Positions 22,622 to 30,630 of a DNA stretch of 44,490 nt are shown piece after piece. Made by a program: the position numbers and the translations under genes. Origin of the DNA: Pseudobutyrivibrio ruminis AD2017 (GTDB lineage: Bacteria; Bacillota; Clostridia; Lachnospirales; Lachnospiraceae); NCBI RefSeq assembly GCF_000424305.1, contig NZ_AUJQ01000014.1, positions 1 to 44,490 of the forward strand. Direction: 5' to 3'. The notes under the pieces are model-generated. The model was not told where the DNA came from. It worked only from the letters and a program-made list of their open reading frames with translations, and made no database searches. Every line of letters begins with the position of its first letter. The first letter of the stretch is position 1.

Positions 22622-24082
22622 CTATACGTGATGCATCATCTTGAAATGTGTAACTGTGCCGTGCTCCTTCAATGTTGCTCTGATGAATAATCCAAGGAAT
22701 ATAGCTGCTGCCAAAATTCCGATTGGATATGCTACTGCAGTTGAAAGATGTAAGCATTCAGGTGCGCAGAAGAAATATGTTACGGAAACCGCTGACATGA
22801 ATGTTGCTGGGACTGCAGTGAGCCAATAATTCTTAGCATTCTTAAACAGATACATTGAAGCTGTCCAAAGAGCTATCATTGCAAGTGTCTGATTTGACCA
22901 GCTGAAATATCTCCAAATTACACCGTAGTTTAACTGGCTGATAAGTGCTCCAGCTGCAAGAAGTGGAACACAAATGTATAGACGTTTGAGGTAAGGCTTC
23001 TGGTCAATCTTGAACCAATCTGCGATAACAAGTCTTGCAGATCTGAAGGCTGTATCGCCAGATGTAATAGGACATGCGATAACGCCAAGCATTGCAAGAA
23101 CGATACCGATGCCACCCATTGTCTTTGTGCAGATATCGTAAACACAAGTTGCCTGACCGTTTGCGAGCATTGCTGTTAATCCTGTTGTAAGTCCGCCTGT
23201 TGTTGCATAGACTGCACTACCTGCAGCTGCCCAGATAAGAGCGATGATACCTTCGCTAACCATTGCCCCATAGAATACCATGTGACTTTCCTTTTCTGAT
23301 GAACAGCAACGAGCCATAAGTGGTGACTGTGTTGCATGGAAGCCTGAAATAGCGCCGCAAGCAACTGAAACGAACATCATTGGCCAGATAGGTGTGGTAT
23401 CTGGATGCAAATTAGCTAGCTGAATCTCAGGGATTGTATATCCATGTGTGAAGATACCAACTGCAACACCGATAGCCATAACGATGAGGCAGATACCAAA
23501 TACAGGATAAAACTTTCCGATGATTTTATCGATTGGAATAAATGTTGCAATAAAGTAGTAAATCAAAATAATTGCAAGCCAGAAATATGTGTTAGTAAGA
23601 AGGCCGGTGCCACCCTGATTTCCAATTAATAGGGAAATAAGACCTGCAGGACCAACTGCAAACACTGTACCTACCATAACAAGAAGAACAACGCTGAATA
23701 CTCGCATGATTGTTTTCATAACGTTGCCCAGGTAGATGCCTGTCAGTTCTGAAACGCTGGCGCCATCGTGACGCATGCTCATGAATCCTACTGAAAAATC
23801 ATGAACACCTCCAGCGAAAATAGTACCAAGTGTAATCCAAAGGAATACGGATGTACCCCACTGAGCTCCAGCTAAGGCACCGTAGATTGGACCAAGTCCT
23901 GCAATATTAAGAAGTTGGATTAAAAACAGTTTCCATTTTGGCATTACTACGAAATCAACGCCGTCATTGATTCGTACTGCTGGCGTCTGTCTGTCATCTG
24001 GTCCGTAGATTCTCTCTACAATCCTTCCATAGACAAAGTACCCACCGATAAGTACCGCCAAACACACAATAAAACTAATCAT
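22622..24082 (-). CDS. cstA: CstA/BtsT-family carrier (carbon starvation protein A)
   Basis: About 486 aa from the ATG at 24082 (GGGGGTG about 6 nt upstream). The N-terminus YGRIVERIYGPDDRQTPA and INDGVDFVV, then NIAGLGPIYGA and AQWGTSVF, are hallmark CstA motifs. SGFHATQSPLMARC and CPITSGDTAFRSARL follow. There are about 12 hydrophobic segments. The family takes up pyruvate (BtsT, CstA) or peptides by proton symport. The regulator just upstream is a 5TM-LytTR protein, as in the BtsS/BtsR-BtsT pyruvate system, so pyruvate is the likely substrate. It is shorter than BtsT (about 700 aa), similar to other Firmicute members. Confidence 0.92.
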   Translation of the reverse strand: MISFIVCLAVLIGGYFVYGRIVERIYGPDDRQTPAVRINDGVDFVVMPKWKLFLIQLLNIAGLGPIYGALAGAQWGTSVFLWITLGTIFAGGVHDFSVGFMSMRHDGASVSELTGIYLGNVMKTIMRVFSVVLLVMVGTVFAVGPAGLISLLIGNQGGTGLLTNTYFWLAIILIYYFIATFIPIDKIIGKFYPVFGICLIVMAIGVAVGIFTHGYTIPEIQLANLHPDTTPIWPMMFVSVACGAISGFHATQSPLMARCCSSEKESHMVFYGAMVSEGIIALIWAAAGSAVYATTGGLTTGLTAMLANGQATCVYDICTKTMGGIGIVLAMLGVIACPITSGDTAFRSARLVIADWFKIDQKPYLKRLYICVPLLAAGALISQLNYGVIWRYFSWSNQTLAMIALWTASMYLFKNAKNYWLTAVPATFMSAVSVTYFFCAPECLHLSTAVAYPIGILAAAIFLGLFIRATLKEHGTVTHFKMMHHV

Positions 24083-24134
24083 ACATAACACCCCCATTAC
24101 ATTATTTGTCCTTAAAGGACATCTCTTAACTTGG

Positions 24135-24197
24135 AGTATAGTATCTGTTTTGGCCTATAACAATGGGTTCGGACTGAAATGCAAAAAATGGGGACTG
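24135..24197 (-). promoter_or_regulatory. cstA promoter with LytTR-type direct repeats
   Basis: On the minus strand TTGTTA (24158-24163), 17 bp, TATACT (24135-24140) form a promoter. Just upstream, CAGTCC occurs twice (24171-24176 and 24192-24197), exactly 21 bp apart and followed by similar bases (ACCCATT and CCATT). Paired direct repeats two helical turns apart, next to the -35, are what LytTR activators use. The distal repeat ends 2 bp before the regulator's stop codon. Confidence 0.65.
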
Positions 24198-24199
24198 AT

Positions 24200-25210
24200 T
24201 TACATGCTGTAATAATCCCTGATTTCGTGAATTACCTTTCGGCTGATTGGAATGATGGTGTGATTTTCATCCTTCATGCAAAGTGCGTAACCGTTGTTGG
24301 CATCTGGCTGCAAAGATTCCCCTTTGGTTAGATTGGCGATGTAGCTTTTGTGGATGCGCACGAAATTGCTGTCATCACTGCCCAGCTTCTTCTCCCATTC
24401 GATAAGAGGCTCGTTGCTGTAGAAGGCCTGGTTTTTGCAATAGACTTTGGCACCCTTGTGGATAGCTTCGATGTAATATATGTTGTCCGCCTCCACTAGT
24501 TCAGTGTGGTCGCCTGCCTGCAGACCAAAAGGACCTACCTTTGGCTTTGGCCTCGCCTTTTCCAGCAAGTCGTTGTTCAGTGTCTCCAGCCTTTCGTTGT
24601 CGGCCTGAAGCATCTGTCGCATGTACACATCTTTGAAGATGGAAAAAAATAAAAGCATGCCGATGGAATTGATGATGACCATAGGAACAGTTAACGTCTT
24701 TACGATATCCACCGCCATGGAAAATGGCTTTACAAAGAACAACAGATTAAGCATGTGAACGCCCTCTGCTATTGCTGTTATGATAAGAAGCTCACTCCAT
24801 CGTAGAGTATGATTTTTCTTTTTGAGAATTTGATAGATGGCCGCTGCGAATATTCCTTCTAAAAAGGTAGAATAAGCGCAGGCAAATGTGGTAAGGCCAT
24901 GAGGATCGAAAAGGAAGCGATGAATGGCGCCAATGGTCCCGGCAGTGATGCCGACTATAGGCCCACAAAGTAGCCCGCCAGCCAACACGCCCAGCACTCT
25001 GGTATTTGGAATGGCACCCTGCACTACTCCACCTGTGCATGTTGAAAAAATGCAGAAGCCACCAAATATTGCTCCCAGGACAAACTGGCCCAGCCTAGCC
25101 TGCCCGCTATCCTGGCATAGAATATGGTCCACCCATGGAATCTTCGTGAGTGCAAGTGCAATCAGCGCCAATAAAGCAATATTTATAACCATGTTATAAC
25201 ATAATTCCAT
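24200..25210 (-). CDS. One-component regulator: 5TM-LYT membrane sensor fused to LytTR
   Basis: A 336-aa protein. Residues 1 to about 200 are the multi-helix 5TM-5TMR_LYT receptor found in LytS/BtsS-type sensor kinases: FVLGAIFGGFCIF, RVLGVLAGGLLCGPIVG, TAGTIGAIHRFLFDPHGLTT, then EGVHMLNLLF. No histidine kinase or receiver domain follows; instead a coiled linker (QADNERLETLNNDLLEKA) leads straight to a LytTR DNA-binding domain (NIYYIEAIHKGAKVYC, FVRIHKSYIANL, IPISRKVI) to the end. It therefore senses and binds DNA in one chain. It lies next to cstA, its likely target. Confidence 0.88.
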   Translation of the reverse strand: MELCYNMVINIALLALIALALTKIPWVDHILCQDSGQARLGQFVLGAIFGGFCIFSTCTGGVVQGAIPNTRVLGVLAGGLLCGPIVGITAGTIGAIHRFLFDPHGLTTFACAYSTFLEGIFAAAIYQILKKKNHTLRWSELLIITAIAEGVHMLNLLFFVKPFSMAVDIVKTLTVPMVIINSIGMLLFFSIFKDVYMRQMLQADNERLETLNNDLLEKARPKPKVGPFGLQAGDHTELVEADNIYYIEAIHKGAKVYCKNQAFYSNEPLIEWEKKLGSDDSNFVRIHKSYIANLTKGESLQPDANNGYALCMKDENHTIIPISRKVIHEIRDYYSM

Positions 25211-25382
25211 AAGCTCCCTCCTTTACATAGTTTTATTTTACGACCCTGTGCCACAACTTTCAAGAATCTGAGAAACATAAATCTATACTTTTCCCTTCTA
25301 AAATCAAAACTTTCTATGTGTTTTTAGTCGGCGATTTAATTGATAATGGTAGCAGAAAATACACACTGAAAGGAGCTTTACT

Positions 25383-27383
25383 ATGATTTATTATGTAGAT
25401 GCAAAGGCCTTCCGCGATGGGGATGGTTCCAAGGAAAGACCTTTTAAGCATATTGGGGATGCAGCCGCCATTGCCGTTGCTGGCGATGAGGTGTTGGTTG
25501 CAAATGGAATTTACAGGGAGACGGTTACTCCAAGAAATGCGGGTACTAAGGAAGCACCTATTGTTTACAAATCCATGGAAAAGCTAGGGGCTGTTATCAC
25601 TGGTGCCGAGAAAATATCTGGCTGGGAAAAATTAGATGGGGATGTTTGGACTGTTCGCGTAAACAACGGTATTTTTGCTGATTACAATCCATACACAACA
25701 AGAGTTTTCGGAGACTGGTACTTCTCACATAACATCAGACATACTGGTGCAGTTTTCCTTAATGACACGATGATGTACGAGTGCGATTCATTGGAAGATT
25801 GCAAAAAGGGTGAGCCACATCCTTGCGCTTGGAACTTGGAGGAGGCTTCATATCTTTGGTTCACAGAGCAGGACGAAAAGACCAACGAGACCATTTTATA
25901 CGCAAACTTTAGAGGCCTTGATCCTAATAAGGAAAATGTTGAGATTCTTGTTCGCCGCAACTGTTTCATGCCAGATGAAAACGGAATTAACTATATTACA
26001 GTGAGCGGCTTTAACATCAACAAAGCTGCTACCACTTGGGCTCCCCCAGCTGCTTATCAGGATGGTATGATTGGCCCTCACTGGAGCAAGGGATGGATTA
26101 TTGAGGATTGCGAGATTTACGGAAGCCGCTGCTGCGGTATCTCACTTGGTAAATATCTGGACCCTGAAAACGATATGTATTTCACAGTTAGAAAGGTGAA
26201 AAGTCCTACTCAAATGGAGCGCGATGCAGTTTGTCGTGGTCAGTATCATGGCTGGTTGAAGGAAAACATCGGTCACCACATCATCAGACGCTGCCATATT
26301 CATCACTGTGAGCAGACAGGTATTGTTGGTCGAATGGGTGGAGTTTTCTCTACAATCGAGGATTGCCACATCCACCATATCTGTAACTCTCAGCAGTTAG
26401 GTGGCGCCGAGACAGCTGGTATCAAATTACACGCTGCAATCGATGTGACTATCAGACGAAATCACATCCACGATAACATCATGGGTATCTGGCTTGACTG
26501 GGAAGCTCAGGGCGCAAGAGTCACAGGAAATTTGATGCATCATAACTGCCGCCCAGAAGGTCGCGCTCAGGCAGATGGTGCTATGTTCAATACAGATGTA
26601 TTTGTGGAGGTTGGTCATGGTCCTACACTTATCGACAACAATCTTCTGCTTTCACCTGTTGCAATTACCATTCCTAGTGAAGGAATTGCATGTGTGCACA
26701 ACCTGGTGCTTGGCAGCTTCAGCCTTATCAACTCAGGTGTAGATAGCATTATTAACAATCAGCGTGAGCCACGTTACACTCCTTACCACATCCGCCACAG
26801 GACTGAGGTAGCTGGATTCATGACTATTCTTCATGGTGATGACAGAATCTACAACAACATTTTCGTACAGCAGTACCCTATTACAGACGCCACAAAGACT
26901 GCTGCGGACGCTGATTATCAGGCTGTTGGTACTGCGCCATTTGACATCTTCCCTACATACGAAGAATGGTACAAGCCTTTCGCACCAGATACTGACCCAG
27001 ACATGGGTGGACTTGCAGAGGCTCATTTCGGACATCTTCCTGTTTGGGTGGATGGAAATGTTTATTTAAACGGCGCAAACATTTATAAAAATGAAAAACA
27101 CAAGCTTGAAGATAAAGATTTTAATCCAGAGATTGCTGTTGTGGAAAAAGATGGAAAGTATTATCTTTCCGGCAAGTTAAAGGCTGCCCTTAAGGACTTC
27201 ACAGATGAAATGATTTCTACAGAATCTTTAGGTCTTGCCTTCGAGCCAGAGCAGGCCTTCGAAAATCCAGATGGCACTCCTATCATCTTCGATAAGGATT
27301 ACTTTGGAAATCATAGACCTATCACTCCTGCCCCAGGACCATTTGCTAGCTATGGGGATGAGGATGTGCTGATTATGTTATAG
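25383..27383 (+). CDS. Right-handed parallel beta-helix protein, carbohydrate-active type
   Basis: A 666-aa protein. It starts MIYYVDAKAFRDGDGSKERPF, then IGDAAAIAVAGDEVLVANGIY, the typical opening of DUF1565/NosD-like beta-helix proteins. The middle contains many helix rungs rich in HIHHC, RNHIHDN, IEDCHIHH. It has no signal peptide, so it is predicted to be intracellular. Family candidates are glycoside hydrolases such as GH141-like or polysaccharide lyases; I cannot decide. A start at 25383 follows GAAAGGAG. It is monocistronic with a strong terminator. Confidence 0.7.
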   Translation: MIYYVDAKAFRDGDGSKERPFKHIGDAAAIAVAGDEVLVANGIYRETVTPRNAGTKEAPIVYKSMEKLGAVITGAEKISGWEKLDGDVWTVRVNNGIFADYNPYTTRVFGDWYFSHNIRHTGAVFLNDTMMYECDSLEDCKKGEPHPCAWNLEEASYLWFTEQDEKTNETILYANFRGLDPNKENVEILVRRNCFMPDENGINYITVSGFNINKAATTWAPPAAYQDGMIGPHWSKGWIIEDCEIYGSRCCGISLGKYLDPENDMYFTVRKVKSPTQMERDAVCRGQYHGWLKENIGHHIIRRCHIHHCEQTGIVGRMGGVFSTIEDCHIHHICNSQQLGGAETAGIKLHAAIDVTIRRNHIHDNIMGIWLDWEAQGARVTGNLMHHNCRPEGRAQADGAMFNTDVFVEVGHGPTLIDNNLLLSPVAITIPSEGIACVHNLVLGSFSLINSGVDSIINNQREPRYTPYHIRHRTEVAGFMTILHGDDRIYNNIFVQQYPITDATKTAADADYQAVGTAPFDIFPTYEEWYKPFAPDTDPDMGGLAEAHFGHLPVWVDGNVYLNGANIYKNEKHKLEDKDFNPEIAVVEKDGKYYLSGKLKAALKDFTDEMISTESLGLAFEPEQAFENPDGTPIIFDKDYFGNHRPITPAPGPFASYGDEDVLIML

Positions 27384-27386
27384 GAT

Positions 27387-27421
27387 AAAAAAATTGGGCG
27401 ACTTTTCAGCCGCCCAATTTT
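27387..27421. terminator. Bidirectional intrinsic terminator
   Basis: AAAAATTGGGCG...CGCCCAATTTTTA forms a long GC-centred stem with A and T runs on both sides. It lies between the convergent beta-helix gene (ends 27383) and the 27425 gene and serves both. Confidence 0.9.
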
Positions 27422-27424
27422 TAA

Positions 27425-27775
27425 TTAGCTGTCTACTTCGACTAAAGAGCATGAAGCATGTTTTGTAGTTACGCTTCCGTCCTCGTCTTCTTTGACAATG
27501 TCGTAATCGAACGCATGTGAAATAAAAATAATGCTATCTGATGTATCATAAAATCTATATGTACATTCATAATCAGGAGCTTCTTTAACAGAAACCTTAA
27601 TATCCTTAGATACGTTAGTTACACGATAATTGAAAAAGATCATTCCACCTAATATAAAATCACGCATATAGCGTTCAGCATCCTGAATATTAGTAGCCTT
27701 CCCCATTAGTTCTTCGCTGATAACCTCTTTTTTGTCGTTGTACTCGGTTACCTTAAGCTTAAATTTTTTCCCCAT
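27425..27775 (-). CDS. Hypothetical protein (116 aa)
   Basis: Start taken at the ATG at 27775 with GAGGAGG about 9 nt upstream; a TTG inside that site would give six more residues. The sequence starts MGKKFKLKVTEYNDKKEVIS and has a beta-rich pattern (FNYRVTNVS, IKVSVKEA, TYRFYDTS, IIFISHAFDYDIV). No membrane segments, no cysteine motif. It is soluble, probably a small beta-barrel domain. No family recognised and no functional context: the next upstream gene is a MerR regulator. Confidence 0.6.
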   Translation of the reverse strand: MGKKFKLKVTEYNDKKEVISEELMGKATNIQDAERYMRDFILGGMIFFNYRVTNVSKDIKVSVKEAPDYECTYRFYDTSDSIIFISHAFDYDIVKEDEDGSVTTKHASCSLVEVDS

Positions 27776-27864
27776 TACATTATGCCTCCTCAATATATTT
27801 CAGTAAATATTACTTAGCATATATATAATATCTAATTTTTCTATATTTTTCCACTAAAATCGAA

Positions 27865-28695
27865 CTATTCTATCGGTATTATAGTTTGTACCTGTAAAAA
27901 TTCCCCATCCGCCTCATGACTAACGCAAAGTCTCTTCTGCCATACCACTCCCTTATTCTTAAATCCGTTATCTTTAAGAATCTTAAGAGGCTCAGATAAA
28001 TCCCACACTCTATCACTTAATTTCCCCTCTTCGTCATAGTCTGTTGGAATAGCGTGCTCATAAACAAAGCATTTTGAACCTCCCACAATCAAAATTTCAT
28101 TGTTAGGATTGCTGCTTGCTTCTTTATAAATTATTTCCCCAAATGGTTGTATGGCGCCCCAATAACGTTCAAAATTTCCAGACTCCAGTCTATCGCAATT
28201 TCTGTCCTTCAATTTCACGTACTGAGTAATATTCATACTGAAATTATCTTTCCAAACTGGATTTTTTAGTGATTCACTATTATCAAATGTTTTTGGGTAA
28301 ACAAAATAAGCCACTGGAACTTCGGAAATGCGCCATCCTCTTTTATTTACAATATTCTCGATAGCAACTGAAGTATCTTCTATTTGCATCAGGAACAATT
28401 CCAGCTGTTCCAATTCCTGGCGCTTCTCATCGCAGGCTTTTTTATAAATCTCCAAACGTTCTTTAAGATTTGCATGTTCTTGGATTTCCTTGGCGTCTTC
28501 CAATGACATGCCCATTCGACTAAGCTGCTGATATTCTAAAAAATGCGTTACTTGATAATCCCCATAATATCTATAGGAACGGTCATCCTTCCAAGCGGGA
28601 GACACTAATCCTTTCTTTTCATAAAACTTTAGATATTCAGGAGAAACCCCTACTTTTTTAGAATAATCTCCTATGGAAAAAAAACTTTTTTTCAT
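27865..28695 (-). CDS. MerR family regulator with GyrI-like effector domain
   Basis: A 276-aa protein. The MerR HTH is at the N-terminus: FSIGDYSKKVGVSPEYLKFYEKKGLVSP (motif YLKFYEKKGL) and RSYRYYGDYQV, then a coiled dimer helix to about 110. The remainder is a GyrI/BmrR-like small-molecule-binding domain (VPVAYFVYPKTF, GNFERYWGAI, LQVQTIIPI). It is divergent from the secreted carboxylesterase, whose promoter shows the 19-bp spacer of MerR-activated promoters. The effector is unknown, perhaps an aromatic or ester compound. Confidence 0.88.
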   Translation of the reverse strand: MKKSFFSIGDYSKKVGVSPEYLKFYEKKGLVSPAWKDDRSYRYYGDYQVTHFLEYQQLSRMGMSLEDAKEIQEHANLKERLEIYKKACDEKRQELEQLELFLMQIEDTSVAIENIVNKRGWRISEVPVAYFVYPKTFDNSESLKNPVWKDNFSMNITQYVKLKDRNCDRLESGNFERYWGAIQPFGEIIYKEASSNPNNEILIVGGSKCFVYEHAIPTDYDEEGKLSDRVWDLSEPLKILKDNGFKNKGVVWQKRLCVSHEADGEFLQVQTIIPIE

Positions 28696-28768
28696 CTCAA
28701 TTCTCCTAAAATGATGATTTAAAAATTATATATGCAATTTTACTAAATTTCAATTAATGGATTTTTTG

Positions 28769-28799
28769 TTGCATGGTAGTTACTACCACCCCCTATACT
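28769..28799 (+). promoter_or_regulatory. MerR-type promoter with 19-bp spacer and dyad
   Basis: TTGCAT (28769-28774) and TATACT (28794-28799) are separated by 19 bp. A perfect dyad GGTAGT-T-ACTACC (28775-28787) lies in the spacer. This over-long spacer with an internal dyad is the classic MerR-activated promoter. It drives the esterase and lies 42 bp before its start codon. Confidence 0.75.
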
Positions 28800-28840
28800 C
28801 GTCATGTAATAACTTTTTGGGAAGAATAAGGAGAAGAAAA

Positions 28841-30544
28841 ATGAAAAAGAGATTATCAAGAATTATGGCATTATCACTTGCCATCGTAATGGTTAGCGGC
28901 TCAAGCTTAACAGCTCTGGCTGCACCAAAATCAACAACAAATGTAAAAATTGAAAATGAAGTGAATGCCACATCTTTAGTAAAGCAGACACAATACGGTG
29001 CGGTTAAGGGAACCAGCACTGACACATGTAATGTGTGGTACTCAATTCCATACGCTGCAGCTCCTTCGGGTGATTTAAGATGGGCAGCTCCTACTGCTCC
29101 TGCAAGCTGGAATGCAACAATGGACTGCTCTAAATTGGGAAACAAGGCTATCCAGAGCGGAACCGATTATGCCACAGGTAAGACTGTCGTTTCTGGTTCT
29201 GAGGATTGCCTAAACCTGGATGTTTACGCACCAGCTAATGCAAAAAATCTGCCTGTAATGGTTTATATCCATGGCGGAAACAACCAAACTGGAAGCTCTA
29301 CAGAAATCGACGGTACACAAATTACTGTAGATGAAAATTGCATCTACGTTTCTCTTAACTATCGTCTTGGAATCCTTGGATTTAACGCTCTTCCAGCGTT
29401 CCACACATCAAAGGATTCAACTGGCAACTATGCTATGTTAGATATTGCCATGGCCCTTGATTGGGTTAGAAACAACATTGCCCAGTTCGGTGGAAATCCT
29501 AACAACATCACTGTTTCTGGATTTTCTGCAGGTGGTCGAGATGTAATGGCTATGCTTATCAGTCCTCTTTTTGAAGGCAAATTTGATAAGGCTGTAGTTT
29601 ATTCAGGTGGTATGACAGTAGCTGACAAGGATGAAAGTGCTGAAATCATGGCTAAAGCTGTTGCACCTTTGGCAGTAGAGGACGGCTTGTTTGCCGATGC
29701 AGAAGCAGCTAAATCATGGTTACTTTCAGATGACCCAGCTGTTGTCACTTACATGAAGGGTATTGATGCTGACCGACTTTGCCAGCTTATGTCAAACGCT
29801 GGCATTCGAATGAGTGTCTTCCCACATCTTTACGCTGATGATGTAGTTATTCCTTCTGAGGGATTCAAAACAACTAAATATAATAATGTACCTGTATTAA
29901 TGCTTACTGGCGAGACCGAATTTAGTTTGTTCTCAGCTTTTGACTCATACTTCTCAGGTGCTGATATGAAGACACTTGATGAGAATACACAAAATCTGGC
30001 AAAATCTTATGCTATCGAATATGGCTCAGAGATGTACAGAATCTTTAACGCTCAGTGTTCTGCAGAAGAAATGTATGGCAAGTACAAAAACAACATGTAC
30101 CTTTGCCAGGTCAGATATGGAAGCACTGACAGCGCTACAAGAATCCCAATAATGGGTTCATTCCACGGAATTTTCGTACCAATGCTTACAGATAATCATT
30201 CTTATGGAAGTTTTGCAGATTTTAGCACAGCAGGTTACCAGAACATGGCACATGTATTTGATCAGTATCTCACTAACTTCATGGTTACTGGAAATCCAAA
30301 TGGCGCAGGATTAGATAATTGGAGCAATTGGACAAGCTCAAATCCTGTATCATTAGTTCTGGATGCCGATGCTAATAACGCTATTGTTTCTGTTGAAAAC
30401 GTATCTTCATCTTACGGAAAAATAATTGGCCAGATGAACGCCGATGATATTGTTTCCGAAGATATAAAGGACCTTATGGGCAAAAATGTTTTGAACGGTA
30501 GATGGTTTTCATCAGCATTAGATCAGTATTACGATAATAAATAA
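28841..30544 (+). CDS. Secreted type B carboxylesterase
   Basis: About 567 aa from the ATG at 28841 (AAGGAG); the frame is open upstream but that part overlaps the promoter. MKKRLSRIMALSLAIVMVS followed by TALAAPKS is a signal peptide with an AxA site. The alpha/beta-hydrolase core shows CLNLDVYAP, MVYIHGGNN (oxyanion), NYRLGILGF and GFSAGG with nucleophile Ser229; GETEF and GSFHG probably hold the acid and the His. In xylan-using anaerobes such enzymes remove acyl or feruloyl esters, but the substrate is not determined. It is activated, by inference, by the divergent MerR regulator. Confidence 0.88.
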   Translation: MKKRLSRIMALSLAIVMVSGSSLTALAAPKSTTNVKIENEVNATSLVKQTQYGAVKGTSTDTCNVWYSIPYAAAPSGDLRWAAPTAPASWNATMDCSKLGNKAIQSGTDYATGKTVVSGSEDCLNLDVYAPANAKNLPVMVYIHGGNNQTGSSTEIDGTQITVDENCIYVSLNYRLGILGFNALPAFHTSKDSTGNYAMLDIAMALDWVRNNIAQFGGNPNNITVSGFSAGGRDVMAMLISPLFEGKFDKAVVYSGGMTVADKDESAEIMAKAVAPLAVEDGLFADAEAAKSWLLSDDPAVVTYMKGIDADRLCQLMSNAGIRMSVFPHLYADDVVIPSEGFKTTKYNNVPVLMLTGETEFSLFSAFDSYFSGADMKTLDENTQNLAKSYAIEYGSEMYRIFNAQCSAEEMYGKYKNNMYLCQVRYGSTDSATRIPIMGSFHGIFVPMLTDNHSYGSFADFSTAGYQNMAHVFDQYLTNFMVTGNPNGAGLDNWSNWTSSNPVSLVLDADANNAIVSVENVSSSYGKIIGQMNADDIVSEDIKDLMGKNVLNGRWFSSALDQYYDNK

Positions 30545-30549
30545 TTTTA

Positions 30550-30578
30550 GAGGGCTTCAGAAAATATTCTGAAGCCCT
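30550..30578 (+). terminator. Intrinsic terminator of the esterase gene
   Basis: The perfect stem AGGGCTTCAGAA / TTCTGAAGCCCT is followed by TAGTTATTT. It starts 5 nt after the stop codon. Confidence 0.8.
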
Positions 30579-30630
30579 TAGTTATTTCCAGGAAGCTACC
30601 GCCACTTAAATGGATATTCTAACAAGTTGC

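Noticed and set aside
22930-23364. Minus-strand frames of 62-71 codons inside cstA
   Set aside because: Overlapping frames on the same strand as a complete CstA gene; composition (Gln/Ser/Leu-rich) is typical of shifted frames.
26733-27035. A 100-codon minus-strand frame inside the beta-helix gene
   Set aside because: Antisense shadow of a well-supported 666-codon gene; no ribosome binding site.
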